Shown: positions 18,394 through 27,054, counted from the first letter of the stretch. The stretch: DNA of 64,000 bases from Collinsella sp. (GCA_018373675.1 JAHAGQ010000004.1:1-64000), one strand, 5' to 3'. Made by a program: numbers and translations. The notes: generated from the sequence alone by a model not told the origin.

Positions 18394-18580
18394 AAAACAT
18401 CATCCAATGACGAGAATAATCAGCACGCCTTCATTGTAGCTGCCTGCTCCTGTGAATGCTTGCTGCTGGCGCAAGCTCAAGCGCGCGTCCACATCAAAGT
18501 GAACTAAAGTTATAGGGGGTGCGAGAGTGCACGATCGACGACTGGCGGTGGGTATAAGGCCCGCAGATGAGGAGGTTTCC

Positions 18581-19558
18581 ATGGCAGATCGCGGCATCGT
18601 TGCGGTGTTCGGCAGCATGAACATGGACCTTTCGGTGGCGTGCGAGCGCATGCCGCGTGCGGGCGAGACCGTTGGCGGCAGCGGGTTTATCACCAACGCC
18701 GGCGGCAAAGGCGCCAACCAGGCCGTAGCTGCTGCGCGCATGGGCGCGCACACGCATATGATCGGCGCGGTCGGCTGCGACGCATTTGGCACGTCGCTCG
18801 TGGCGGGGCTCCAAGACGCCGGCGTGGACTGTGTCTTTGTAGCGCGTCGCGATGACGTGGAGACGGGAACGGCGACCATCATTCGCTGCGAGGGTGACAA
18901 CCGCATCGTGCTGTCGCCGGGTGCCAACCATGCGCTCGCGGGCGAGGATGTTGCCCGCGCGCTGAGGCGTCTGGTAGCCGATGAGCTCGACGGAGACGCC
19001 AGCGATATTGCCCCGGCTGCCGGAAGCGTCTTTATCGCCCAGGGCGAATGTGACCTTGCGGCGACGGCCGAGGCGCTTGTTTGCGCTCACGAGCTCGGGT
19101 TCTATACGGTCTTTAATCCGGCGCCTGCCTGCGAGTTGCCTGCGGAGGCCTGGCCTGCGGTCGACCTGGTTTGTCCCAACGAGACTGAGTGCCAGGTTCT
19201 GACGGGCATTCTGCCCGCGGATGATGCGAGCTGCGTCGCGGCGCTCAATGCCCTGCTCGCCAAGGGTGCCGGAGCTGCGGTCATCACGTTGGGCGGCGCC
19301 GGGTCGGTTACGCTCGGCGATGACGGCGAGCCGCTGCGCATGCCGGCGCTCTCGAGCACGTTGGTCGATACGACGGCCGCGGGCGATACATTTATCGGTG
19401 CGCTTGCCGCGGCTCGCCTGGAGGGCCTGCCGCTCTTTGAGTGCATGGCGGCGGGCGCACGCGCCTCGGCGGTGACGGTGTCGCGCCTGGGCGCACAGCA
19501 GTCGATTCCCACGCGCGCCGAAGTTGATCGCGTGTTTGATTTAGACGATTTGGTATAA
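18581..19558 (+). CDS. rbsK: Ribokinase (PfkB family)
   Basis: The 325-residue cytoplasmic kinase phosphorylates ribose to ribose 5-phosphate. It has the PfkB N-terminal signature GSMNMDLSV...GGKGANQAVAAARMGA and the C-terminal signature DTTAAGDTFIGALAAA, which carries the catalytic Asp. Ribokinase features include the GxNxD-type sugar-binding start and VCPNETE. Start ATG 18581 was chosen because GAGGAGG is 6 bases upstream; the longer GTG start lacks an SD. The nucleoside hydrolase gene begins 22 bases after the stop. Together they would convert nucleosides to free base plus ribose 5-phosphate. Confidence 0.92.
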   Translation: MADRGIVAVFGSMNMDLSVACERMPRAGETVGGSGFITNAGGKGANQAVAAARMGAHTHMIGAVGCDAFGTSLVAGLQDAGVDCVFVARRDDVETGTATIIRCEGDNRIVLSPGANHALAGEDVARALRRLVADELDGDASDIAPAAGSVFIAQGECDLAATAEALVCAHELGFYTVFNPAPACELPAEAWPAVDLVCPNETECQVLTGILPADDASCVAALNALLAKGAGAAVITLGGAGSVTLGDDGEPLRMPALSSTLVDTTAAGDTFIGALAAARLEGLPLFECMAAGARASAVTVSRLGAQQSIPTRAEVDRVFDLDDLV

Positions 19559-19580
19559 GACGGAGAAGCGGAGTAGAGCA

Positions 19581-20555
19581 ATGGCAATCAAGAAGCTGAT
19601 CCTTGATCTGGATATGGGTGTGGACGATGCGATGGCGCTTGCCTATGCCATCGCGAGCCCCGAGGTGGAACTCGTGGGCATTACCACATGTTTTGGCAAC
19701 GTGCGCGTCGAGCAATCGGCGCACAATTGCCTGGCGGTGCTCGATCTGCTGGGTCGCCCCGAGGTGCCGGTGTACCTGGGTGCCGACCGTCCTCTGCAGG
19801 CGACTGAGCCTTATACGCCGCCGGCGTCCACCGCGCTCATTCACGGTAAGAACGGCATCGGCGGCGCGAGCGTGCCCGCGTCGCCCTACGAGCCGGTGGG
19901 GGCGACATCGGCTGATGGCAACGCTGCGGTCGATTATCTGATCGATGCCGCGCGCACCTATGGTCCCGATCTGGTCTACGTAGCGACCGGCCCGCTCTCC
20001 AACCTGGCGCTTGCCCTGGAGCGCGATGCGGCGGCGGTGATGTATATCGGCCGCGTGGTGGTAATGGGCGGCGCCCTTACCGTGCCCGGTAACGTGAGCG
20101 CGGGCGCCGAGGCCAACATGGCGAGCGACCCCGAGGCAGCCGACGCGGTGCTGCGCTCGGGCCGTAAGCTCACCATGGTGGGTCTGGACGTGACGCATCG
20201 CGTGGTGCTCACACGCCGCGACATTGCCGGCTGGACGGGCTCGGGCACCATGGCGGGCTGCGCATTTGCGAGCATGGTCGAGCACTACATTGGCTCGTAC
20301 GAGATGAACGCACCCTACCTGGGTGGTTGTGCGCTGCACGATCCGCTGGCCGTTGCCGTGGCGATTGACCCCACGCTCGTAGGTGCGCTCGGCTGCAACC
20401 TGCGTGTTGATCTGCTGGGCGAGTACCGCGGTCGCACCATCTGCGATGAGCGCCGTGTGACCGACCCCGACAAGAGCGCACTCGTGGCACTGACTGTGGA
20501 TGCCCCGCGCTTCCTTTCCGAGTTCAAGGCACGCATGGCCCGCGTCTTGGGCTAA
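19581..20555 (+). CDS. Inosine-uridine-type nucleoside hydrolase
   Basis: The 324-residue enzyme cleaves the N-glycosidic bond of nucleosides to base plus ribose. The N-terminal calcium-binding signature is DLDMGVDDAMAL (classical DxDxGxDDA), with ITTCFGNVRVEQSAHN, VATGPLSNLALALE and the late HDPLAVAVAIDP motif carrying the active-site His-Asp. Length and order match RihA/RihB-type enzymes. Base specificity cannot be read from sequence. It is co-transcribed with ribokinase, and luxS follows after about 100 bases containing a CCCGTCCC hairpin. Confidence 0.92.
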   Translation: MAIKKLILDLDMGVDDAMALAYAIASPEVELVGITTCFGNVRVEQSAHNCLAVLDLLGRPEVPVYLGADRPLQATEPYTPPASTALIHGKNGIGGASVPASPYEPVGATSADGNAAVDYLIDAARTYGPDLVYVATGPLSNLALALERDAAAVMYIGRVVVMGGALTVPGNVSAGAEANMASDPEAADAVLRSGRKLTMVGLDVTHRVVLTRRDIAGWTGSGTMAGCAFASMVEHYIGSYEMNAPYLGGCALHDPLAVAVAIDPTLVGALGCNLRVDLLGEYRGRTICDERRVTDPDKSALVALTVDAPRFLSEFKARMARVLG

Positions 20556-20563
20556 GTTGTCTT

Positions 20564-20635
20564 TTTGGGACGGGGTTTTTTTGACTGGTATGATTGGTGC
20601 GACCATTCGAACCAGCTAAAAGAGCCCGTCCCAAA
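20564..20635. repeat. Inverted repeat between nucleoside hydrolase and luxS
   Basis: TTTGGGACGGG (20564-20574) and CCCGTCCCAAA (20625-20635) form an 11-base stem around a 50-base loop. A closely similar AAAAAGCCCCGTCCCAAAT occurs at 62043-62061, so this is a dispersed motif rather than a luxS-specific operator. Confidence 0.55.
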
Positions 20636-20657
20636 TTGACTACCGAGAGGATCTGCC

Positions 20658-21146
20658 ATGGAGCGCATTGCGAGCTTTTCCGTTGACCATCTGCTGCTTG
20701 AGCCCGGCGTGTATGTGAGCCGCATCGACCGCGATCCGGCGACCGGCGCCGCCGTCACCACCTTTGACCTGCGCCTGACCACGCCCAACAAGGAGCCGGT
20801 CATGAACACGGCCGAGTGCCACACCATCGAGCACCTGGGTGCGACGTTCCTTCGCAATCATGCCGAGTGGTCGAGCCGCATTGTCTACTTTGGCCCCATG
20901 GGCTGCCGCACGGGCTTTTACCTGGTTGTCTTTGACGAGCTGACGAGCGAGAAGATCCTGCCGCTCGTCCGCGAGCTGTTTGAGTTTGTCGCCGACTTTG
21001 AGGGCAATGTCCCCGGTGCCGCTCCCGAGGAGTGCGGTAACTACCTGGACCAGAACCTCCCCATGGCCAACTGGCTTGCGCGCCGCTACCTCGACCGCGA
21101 CCTGGCCGATATCGACGAGAAGCACCTGCACTATCAGCAGGCGTAA
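20658..21146 (+). CDS. luxS: S-ribosylhomocysteine lyase
   Basis: The 162-residue enzyme splits S-ribosylhomocysteine into homocysteine and the autoinducer-2 precursor DPD in the activated methyl cycle. Family features are all present: FSVDH near the N-terminus, the zinc motif HTIEHLGATFLRN, GPMGCRTGFYLVVF with the catalytic Cys, and ECGNYLDQNL supplying the third zinc ligand. Length is normal. GAGAGG precedes the ATG. It follows the ribose salvage genes and may be read with them, although a hairpin intervenes. Confidence 0.97.
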   Translation: MERIASFSVDHLLLEPGVYVSRIDRDPATGAAVTTFDLRLTTPNKEPVMNTAECHTIEHLGATFLRNHAEWSSRIVYFGPMGCRTGFYLVVFDELTSEKILPLVRELFEFVADFEGNVPGAAPEECGNYLDQNLPMANWLARRYLDRDLADIDEKHLHYQQA

Positions 21147-21174
21147 GGGCTTTATCGCCCAAAACGAGCGCATT

Positions 21175-21206
21175 AGGCGCCTTCGCTTATGCGGGGGCGC
21201 CTTTTT
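21175..21206 (+). terminator. luxS terminator
   Basis: AGGCGCC / GGCGCCT with a 14-base loop runs into TTTTT, 29 bases after the luxS stop. Confidence 0.85.
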
Positions 21207-21255
21207 GTTGATTGGTCGGGGCGAGCGTTCAAAATCGCTCGTGTTTGTTCTAGAA

Positions 21256-21281
21256 TGTTCGTATAGTCACATTTACGAACA
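21256..21281. promoter_or_regulatory. Candidate operator of the DUF4867 gene
   Basis: TGTTCGTA and TACGAACA form a perfect 8-base inverted repeat with a 10-base spacer. TATAGT (21262), a plausible -10, lies inside it, and the SD AGGAG begins at its right end. A bound repressor would block transcription. Confidence 0.5.
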
Positions 21282-21290
21282 GGAGTGAAC

Positions 21291-21935
21291 ATGCATATCT
21301 ACTCTGTCAACGATCCCGAGTTCAAATCCTATGGCAACGTTTGGGATAACGTTCCGTCCGAGCTTACGTCGCCCGTGCTCGAGGCGCTCTCTGCCACGCC
21401 CATTCCCGAGGGCAGCAAGTACGTTGCAAGTGCGCCGGAGCTCGAGGACGTCAAGGATGCCGACAAGCTTGGCTTTCTCATGTTTGGTGGCCGTCCCTTC
21501 CAGCTCGGCTGGTGCAACGGCCACAATACACGACTCAACTGCCTGGAATATCACCGCGCGAGCGAATTCAACCTGGGCGCTCGCGACTTTATCCTGCTCG
21601 TGGCGCATCGCTGGGAGATCGAGGACGGCAAGCTCGACACCGCGTGCGTTAAGGCGTTTCGCGTGCCGGCGGGTACGGTCGTCGAAGTCTTCAACACCAC
21701 GCTCCACTACACGCCGTGCATGGTCGACGACGGTGGCTTCCAGGTGATGGTGGCGCTGCCCGCCGGCACCAACGGCCCGCGCCCCGAGGTCGCGGCCGAC
21801 ATGCCTGCGGCCGGTGACAGCTACTGCTACTGGAAGGCCGACAAGTGGGTCCTCTGCCATGCTGACAGCCCCAAGGCAGCCGAAGGCGGCTACGTAGGCC
21901 TCATCGGCAAGAACCTCGACATCGCCTGCGACTAG
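21291..21935 (+). CDS. DUF4867-type cupin-like protein
   Basis: The 214-residue cytoplasmic protein looks like a DUF4867 member (HIYSVNDPEFKSYG at the N-terminus, LEYHRASEFNLGARDFILLVAH in the middle). The central LEYHRASE...FRVPAGTVVEVFNTTLHYTPC resembles a cupin barrel with His/Glu metal ligands. Such proteins often lie near sugar-isomerase or carbohydrate genes, and no reaction is established. ATG 21291 is favoured over GTG 21285 because AGGAG lies 5 bases before it. The last 55 bases of the gene are duplicated in diverged form 1.4 kb downstream, on the far side of the ATPase gene. Confidence 0.75.
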   Translation: MHIYSVNDPEFKSYGNVWDNVPSELTSPVLEALSATPIPEGSKYVASAPELEDVKDADKLGFLMFGGRPFQLGWCNGHNTRLNCLEYHRASEFNLGARDFILLVAHRWEIEDGKLDTACVKAFRVPAGTVVEVFNTTLHYTPCMVDDGGFQVMVALPAGTNGPRPEVAADMPAAGDSYCYWKADKWVLCHADSPKAAEGGYVGLIGKNLDIACD

Positions 21936-22127
21936 AATTTTCTGTCTCGATCTGTAACATCTAGCGGGCTAAATCGTCTCTACCTGTTACAGATCGAGAC
22001 AAACTGCATGGGACAGACCGAACAATCTCGATCTGTAACACCAGGCCCGGTTTTGACGGCCTAGCTGTTACAGATCGAGACAAACCGGGCCCAAACCACC
22101 ACAAAGGTGCCTGTCCCCTTTGTGGTG
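21881..22127. repeat. Direct repeat, left copy, bracketing the ATPase gene
   Basis: This 247-base segment contains the DUF4867 3' end. It also holds two nested hairpins built from TCTCGATCTGTAACA and its complement (21943-22001 and 22026-22080), and the hairpin ACCACCACAAAGG...CCTTTGTGGTGG (22096-22128). A diverged copy in the same order and orientation is at 23305-23548. Confidence 0.85.
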
Positions 22128-22132
22128 GCTGC

Positions 22133-23239
22133 CTAGAGTTGGCTGCGCAGATAGTCAGCCATATATGGTACGGCGAAACGCACGTAACCGCGGCGCGCCT
22201 GTTCGATTACGCCGGCGTCGATGAGGCGCCGGCGATACTTTTGCGCATAGTCGGGTGTGACTGACATACGTTTCGCTACATCGGAAATGCGCGAAACGGC
22301 GTCTTCGTCATCAGTCATTGCGTCGAGAAACGCGACGTCTTGGTCCGATAGCGCGGCGAGCGTCGTTTCACAAACATCGTTTTCGAAATCGGCTTTTGAC
22401 GCTTCGATAGCTCCGTCGACTTGCTCTGGCGTTACGTGTTCTCCTGTCTTGCAGCGATTGCCGATGTTATAGCCGATGAGCTGCAGCATATAGGGCGAGC
22501 CTTGGGTTGCGCGAGCGGCACGGAGGCGAAGATCGCCTGGAATATCAAGGTCGAGCTCTTCGAAAGCCCGCTGATAATAGGCATCGACATCTCCGACTGA
22601 AAGCGGTTCGAGCGTGACCTTGCGAGCGCGGTTGAGAAATGTCAGCACGCGGTCATTGAGCGTTGCACAGACGGCTCCCGGGAGACCTGCCATAACAAGC
22701 GCGACGTTGAGTCCCTCACCGACCAGCTCTTGATAGGCGGTGACGAGCTGTCTAATCTCAGGTGAATTAGCTTGGAGCTCATCGATAAGGATGAGGATGC
22801 CGTGCCCCTGCTCGGTCAGCTTGCGCGCCAGCTGCGTGAGTTTGAACTGGAAACTCTTGGTCTCCTGCACATCGCGTGTGAACTCGAGACCGGCTGAGAA
22901 GCCGAAGACGCTCAAGCTACCGCCAGAAAGTTTGGGGAGATGACGCTTGCTGACATAAGGCTCGCCTGCTTCTTGGATTTTTTCAACAATGCGCTCAAGC
23001 ATATCTTCGGAGGCTACGGTGGGTGTGGCGACAACAAAACCGAGCTTGCGTGCGCGGTCGGCAAGTTCCCACAGAAGAACCGTCTTGCCGCTGCCTCGCT
23101 GGCCGAGCATGAGCATGGCTCGGTCTCGATTGCCCGGCTCCTGCTCAAGACCGGAGATGAATGTCGAAATCACGTTCCCGCGACCCACCAGATAGGACGG
23201 GCGATTTCCAAATGAGGGGGAGAAGATGGTTTCAGTCAT
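22133..23239 (-). CDS. ORC/Cdc6-like AAA+ ATPase (accessory)
   Basis: The 368-residue protein has Walker A GQRGSGKT (near residue 48), Walker B ILILIDELQ, a sensor-type region and a C-terminal winged-helix-like part (SDVAKRMSVTPDYAQKYRRRLIDAGVIEQARRG). The layout is that of the archaeal-ATPase/ORC-like group of solitary bacterial ATPases. The N-terminal SFGNRPSYLVGR matches the usual start of this group. Partner and substrate are unknown. Its composition is visibly less GC-rich than neighbours, it runs against the surrounding genes, and the CT-rich run upstream (23245-23280) is unusual. It sits exactly between two long direct repeats, indicating acquisition. Confidence 0.82.
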   Translation of the reverse strand: MTETIFSPSFGNRPSYLVGRGNVISTFISGLEQEPGNRDRAMLMLGQRGSGKTVLLWELADRARKLGFVVATPTVASEDMLERIVEKIQEAGEPYVSKRHLPKLSGGSLSVFGFSAGLEFTRDVQETKSFQFKLTQLARKLTEQGHGILILIDELQANSPEIRQLVTAYQELVGEGLNVALVMAGLPGAVCATLNDRVLTFLNRARKVTLEPLSVGDVDAYYQRAFEELDLDIPGDLRLRAARATQGSPYMLQLIGYNIGNRCKTGEHVTPEQVDGAIEASKADFENDVCETTLAALSDQDVAFLDAMTDDEDAVSRISDVAKRMSVTPDYAQKYRRRLIDAGVIEQARRGYVRFAVPYMADYLRSQL

Positions 23240-23304
23240 AAGTCTCCTTTCCTTTTTTTCCTATTTTTTCCTTTCTTTCCTATTCAGTCAAATGAATTGC
23301 TGAG

Positions 23305-23548
23305 CGAAGGCGGTTACGTAGGACTCGTCGGCAAAACCTCGGCATCACCTGCGACTAGAATCTTCTGTCTCGATCTGTAACATCTAGCGGGCTAAATCGT
23401 CTCTACCTGTTACAGATTTAGACAAACTGCAGAAGCTGACCGAACAATCTCGATCTGTAACATCAGGCCCGGTTTTGGCTGCCTACCTGTTACAGATCGA
23501 GACAAACCGCCCCCAACCGCCACAAAGGTGTCTGTCCCCTTTGTGGTG
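23305..23548. repeat. Direct repeat, right copy, bracketing the ATPase gene
   Basis: This segment matches 21881-22127 along its length with scattered substitutions. It begins with a decayed copy of the last DUF4867 codons (GAAGGCGG-T-TACGTAGG), including the TAG at the equivalent position, then both TCTCGATCTGTAACA hairpins and the ACAAAGG/CCTTTGT hairpin. Confidence 0.85.
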
Positions 23549-23561
23549 ATTGGCAGGCGGG

Positions 23562-23620
23562 TATCAAAAAGTGTCAGACGGGGCGGCTGTCGAGCACCTG
23601 CGTGCGAAAAGAAGTATCGG
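23562..23620 (+). promoter_or_regulatory. Conserved upstream motif of the GH1 gene
   Basis: The 17-base GCGAAAAGAAGTATCGG (23604-23620) is identical to 32853-32869 upstream of the PTS EIIA gene. The preceding 40 bases (AAGTGT-AG, GGCGGC) are also similar. Both copies lie upstream of carbohydrate genes in the same orientation, which suggests a shared regulatory leader or binding site. Confidence 0.45.
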
Positions 23621-23700
23621 CCTACGTCGTTGCCGTTGAGCGACGCGTTGTTTGTAGGGATACTGAAACCACGACAAACAGCGTGCGAAAGGATTGATGC

Positions 23701-25131
23701 ATGGCTTTCCGTAATGACTTCCTGTGGGGCGGCGCAACGGCTGCCAACCAGTGCGAGGGCGCCTACGACGTGGACGGCCGCGGCCTGGCCAACGTGGACG
23801 TGGCTCCGCACGGCCCCGAGCGCTATGCGGTGGTCTCCGGCCAGCGCAAGATGCTCGACTTCGAGGACGGCTATTACTATCCCGCGCAGACCGGCATCGA
23901 TTTCTACCACCACTACAAGGAGGACATCGCTCTCTTTGCCGAGATGGGCTTTAAGACCTTCCGTATGAGCCTGGCGTGGACCCGCATCTTCCCCAACGGC
24001 GACGAGACCGAGCCCAACGAGGCTGGCCTGGCCTTCTACGAGGACGTATTCCGCGAGTGTCAGGCGCACGGCATCGAGCCGCTCGTGACCATCACGCACT
24101 TCGACTGCCCGATTCACCTCATCAAGGAGTACGGCGGCTGGCGCAACCGCAAGCTCATCGACTTCTACAAGAACCTCGCGACCACGATCTTCACCCGCTA
24201 CAAGGGCCTGGTGAAGTACTGGCTCACCTTCAACGAGATCAATATGATTCTGCACCTGCCGTTTATGGGTGCCGGCCTGGTCTTTGAGGAGGGCGAGGAC
24301 AAGGAGGCCGTCGAGTACCTGGCCGCCCACAACGAGCTCGTTGCCAGCGCTTGGGCAACCAAAATCGTTCACGAGATCGACCCTGAGGTCAAGATCGGCT
24401 GCATGCTCGCCGCAGGTAGCTACTACCCCTACAGCTGCCGTCCGGGCGATGTGCGCCAGGCGCAGCTCGACAATCAGGACAATTACTTCTTCGTCGACGT
24501 TCAGAGCCGTGGCTACTACCCGGCCTATGCTGTCAAGAAGCTCGAGCGTCTAGGCATCGATGTGGGCATGACGGACGAGGACCGCGAGATCCTGGCCGCC
24601 AACACCGTCGACTTCATCAGCTTTAGCTACTACAGCACCCGCTGCTCCGCCGGTGCCGATAACCCCGATGTCGAGCGCACCCAGGGCAACGCCTTCGCCG
24701 GCGCCAAGAACCCCTACCTGCAGGAGAGCCAGTGGGGCTGGGCCATCGATCCGCTGGGCTTCCGCATCACCCTCAACGACCTGTACGACCGTTATCAGAA
24801 GCCGCTGTTTGTGGTTGAGAACGGTCTGGGTGCCAAGGATGTTGTCGAGGAGGATGGTTCCATCAACGACGACTACCGTATCGACTACCTGCGTCAGCAT
24901 ATCGCCGCGATGCGCGACGCGGTGACCGAGGACGGCGTTGACCTGCTGGGCTACACTACCTGGGGCCCGATCGACCTGGTCTCGGCCGGCACGGGCGAGA
25001 TGTCCAAGCGCTACGGCTTTATCTATGTGGATCGCGACGACGCCGGCAACGGTACCCTCAAGCGCTCCAAGAAGAAGAGCTTCGACTGGTACAAGCACGT
25101 CATTGAAACGAATGGTGAGGACCTGTCCTAA
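23701..25131 (+). CDS. GH1 6-phospho-beta-glucosidase
   Basis: This 476-residue cytoplasmic glycoside hydrolase family 1 enzyme releases glucose 6-phosphate from PTS-imported beta-glucosides. FLWGGATAANQCEGAY is the GH1 N-terminal signature. The acid/base Glu is in LTFNEIN and the nucleophile Glu in VVENGLGA. The late SKRYGFIYVD motif carries the Ser-Lys-x-Tyr pattern typical of phospho-glycosidases. Length is normal. No PTS permease is adjacent, but an EIIA-type protein is encoded at 33.1 kb behind a shared upstream motif. SD GAAAGG lies near the ATG. Confidence 0.92.
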   Translation: MAFRNDFLWGGATAANQCEGAYDVDGRGLANVDVAPHGPERYAVVSGQRKMLDFEDGYYYPAQTGIDFYHHYKEDIALFAEMGFKTFRMSLAWTRIFPNGDETEPNEAGLAFYEDVFRECQAHGIEPLVTITHFDCPIHLIKEYGGWRNRKLIDFYKNLATTIFTRYKGLVKYWLTFNEINMILHLPFMGAGLVFEEGEDKEAVEYLAAHNELVASAWATKIVHEIDPEVKIGCMLAAGSYYPYSCRPGDVRQAQLDNQDNYFFVDVQSRGYYPAYAVKKLERLGIDVGMTDEDREILAANTVDFISFSYYSTRCSAGADNPDVERTQGNAFAGAKNPYLQESQWGWAIDPLGFRITLNDLYDRYQKPLFVVENGLGAKDVVEEDGSINDDYRIDYLRQHIAAMRDAVTEDGVDLLGYTTWGPIDLVSAGTGEMSKRYGFIYVDRDDAGNGTLKRSKKKSFDWYKHVIETNGEDLS

Positions 25132-25234
25132 GGGCGCTGAGGCGCTCAACCTTGGGGCTCCAACCCTCCTCGCGTACCTAAGTACGCTTCGTCGGGCTTG
25201 TCGCTCCCAATCTTGAGCACCTCAGGCCCTTAGG
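25127..25234. repeat. 108-bp imperfect palindrome at the end of the GH1 gene
   Basis: Starting on the GH1 stop codon, CCTAAGGGC-GCTGAGG-GCTCAA...TTGGG is mirrored by CCCAA...TTGAGC-CCTCAG-GCCCTTAGG. The centre is GCGTAC-CTAA-GTACGC (25172-25187). The single-stranded form would be a long hairpin. No T-run follows, so simple termination is not obvious. Confidence 0.65.
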
Positions 25235-25291
25235 GGGCGGGCCTGACCGCTGTGAATTTCGCGTGCTCATCCTCATAGTCTCCTAACCAAG

Positions 25292-25324
25292 GCGCCCGGC
25301 GAGCAGTTAATGCTTGCCGGGCGC
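25292..25324. repeat. 14-bp stem hairpin
   Basis: GCGCCCGGCGAGCA / TGCTTGCCGGGCGC with loop GTTAA. It may be a terminator in the GH1-to-LuxR gap, without a clear T-tract. The remaining bases to 25509 hold TATAAT at 25471, a likely -10 of the regulator gene. Confidence 0.6.
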
Positions 25325-25509
25325 GTTCGCATCGGGATGCCCGTCAAGGAAGTGGCGTTGCGCGTGTCCCTTCTGGTCCATGCGGCTCAAAATCGCGGCG
25401 TGATGTGGACGGCTGGGGTCGAATTGGCAGCATTTCGAGCCTGGCTTCGATATTGAGACTGGTTCTTTATTATAATAGATTTCCAGACAATTGAGCGTGG
25501 GGGTTAACC

Positions 25510-27054
25510 ATGAGGGGCATGGGAGACACAACCGCATATTTGCGTCGGGGCATTCGGGAGATTATATGCCTGGCGCTGTTCTTCTTCACGTTTTTGGCGT
25601 GCGAGTATCTTTTTGATGTGCGCATGGCCGAGTTCGTGTCTCCGAACGAGGTCGTTATTTATGAGAGCCTTGTTATCGGCGCGAGCGTGATTGGCTTTTT
25701 TGTGCGTCCTATTCTGTACTATCGCCGTCCCCATGCTATCGACGCAACGAGTGACGTCACGGGCGTTTTGCTGGTGGCGGCATTGCTGCTGTTGATTATG
25801 GCGGTTCAGGTTGAGGTGGTAATTGCCGGCGGTTTGGTGGCGTGCTGCGCGCTGGGCTACTGCGGATCGACTGCCCATGCAAATTTTGCGAGGCGCTTTG
25901 CGCGAACGCCCTGCTTGGCGCGCGCCGCCGCGCTTTCTTACGCCATGGGCGTTCTGGTGCAGGTTCTCAACCACATGGTGATGCCTGTCGGCATTCCTCA
26001 GCAGGCTGTTCTGGTCGTCTGTGCGATCGCGCAGGTGGCGTTGCTCCACGGTGCCCGACGCGCCAAGCTGCGCGACGAGTCCGATCCCAACTTTGAACCC
26101 AGTGCTGCCGGGCTTTCGGTAGATGCTCTGGAATATGGCGCCAAGTGGCATGACGATCCCGAGGCAAAGGCGGCATTCCGTCGCGCCGTAGTTCGCCTGA
26201 CCGTGGCGACGGCGTATCTTTCCAGCGTATTCGCCGCTCTCAACGCGGGCTTCACGACCCTGCATGCTGTCGGAGCCGTCGATTTGGGCGATTGGCCGCG
26301 CCTGCTGCTTGTCGTGAGCTCGTTGGTCGCTGGCGCACTATTTGACCTGCACGGCCGCTCGTATATGAATATCGGCATGACATGTGCCGCCATACTGTCC
26401 ACGCTTTCGTTCTTTGTGCTCATCGTCGATGGCAATGGCGGCAACGAGCTTGCTGCCACGATCATCTTTTATCTGGGCTCGGGCTTTTTCGTGGTGTTCT
26501 TTACCACAAAATATGCCGCCGTCTCGCTCTATGCGCGCTGGTCATATTTTTGGCCGTGCATGGGTCGCGTCGTCAACAACGTGTGCTCGATGTTCGTGAC
26601 GGCGCCGGCAGTGGCGATTATCTCGAGTCAAAATGTGCTGGCTGCGGTCGGTGCGGCGCTCGTGATGTTTGTGGGCATTGCGATTACGCTGCTGGGGCAG
26701 TTGGGGCAACGAGCCGATGATGCCGCGATGCGGGACGGACCGCCGCTTGCCACCGACGATCTTGGTGGGGATCTTGCGCCCACATGCTCCGACCCTGAGC
26801 CCGTGGAGGCAGCGGAGCTCACGTCCGATGAGCGCCTCGATGCCTTCGTCGCCACCTTTGGGCTTACGGAGCGCGAGCGCGATATTCTTGAGGTCTTGGT
26901 CGTTTCGGACCAGAGCGTTCAGGACATCGCCACAACGCTCTTCCTTTCGCGCTCCACGCTCTATCGTCACATTTCCTCGATCAACAAAAAGACCGGCACC
27001 GCCTCGCGCGTGGCCCTCATCAACTTCTTCTGGTCCTGGACACCCAAGGACTAG
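25510..27054 (+). CDS. Membrane-bound LuxR-type transcriptional regulator
   Basis: This 514-residue protein has about twelve hydrophobic segments over its first 400 residues, resembling a transporter-like sensor. After an acidic linker comes a C-terminal LuxR HTH: LTERERDILEVLVVSDQSVQDIATTLFLSRSTLYRHISSINKKTG, shown here only to name the motif (residues about 450-500). Coriobacteriia carry many such membrane LuxR proteins, often next to the transport or catabolic genes they control. The neighbouring GH1 gene is therefore a possible target. It starts at ATG 25510 behind GTGGGGG. No regulon can be inferred from sequence alone. Confidence 0.88.
   Translation: MRGMGDTTAYLRRGIREIICLALFFFTFLACEYLFDVRMAEFVSPNEVVIYESLVIGASVIGFFVRPILYYRRPHAIDATSDVTGVLLVAALLLLIMAVQVEVVIAGGLVACCALGYCGSTAHANFARRFARTPCLARAAALSYAMGVLVQVLNHMVMPVGIPQQAVLVVCAIAQVALLHGARRAKLRDESDPNFEPSAAGLSVDALEYGAKWHDDPEAKAAFRRAVVRLTVATAYLSSVFAALNAGFTTLHAVGAVDLGDWPRLLLVVSSLVAGALFDLHGRSYMNIGMTCAAILSTLSFFVLIVDGNGGNELAATIIFYLGSGFFVVFFTTKYAAVSLYARWSYFWPCMGRVVNNVCSMFVTAPAVAIISSQNVLAAVGAALVMFVGIAITLLGQLGQRADDAAMRDGPPLATDDLGGDLAPTCSDPEPVEAAELTSDERLDAFVATFGLTERERDILEVLVVSDQSVQDIATTLFLSRSTLYRHISSINKKTGTASRVALINFFWSWTPKD

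Noticed and set aside
21940..22128. Possible CRISPR array from repeated TCTCGATCTGTAACA
   Set aside because: Repeats alternate in orientation as hairpin arms, spacing is uneven and spacers are conserved between loci; no cas genes are present.
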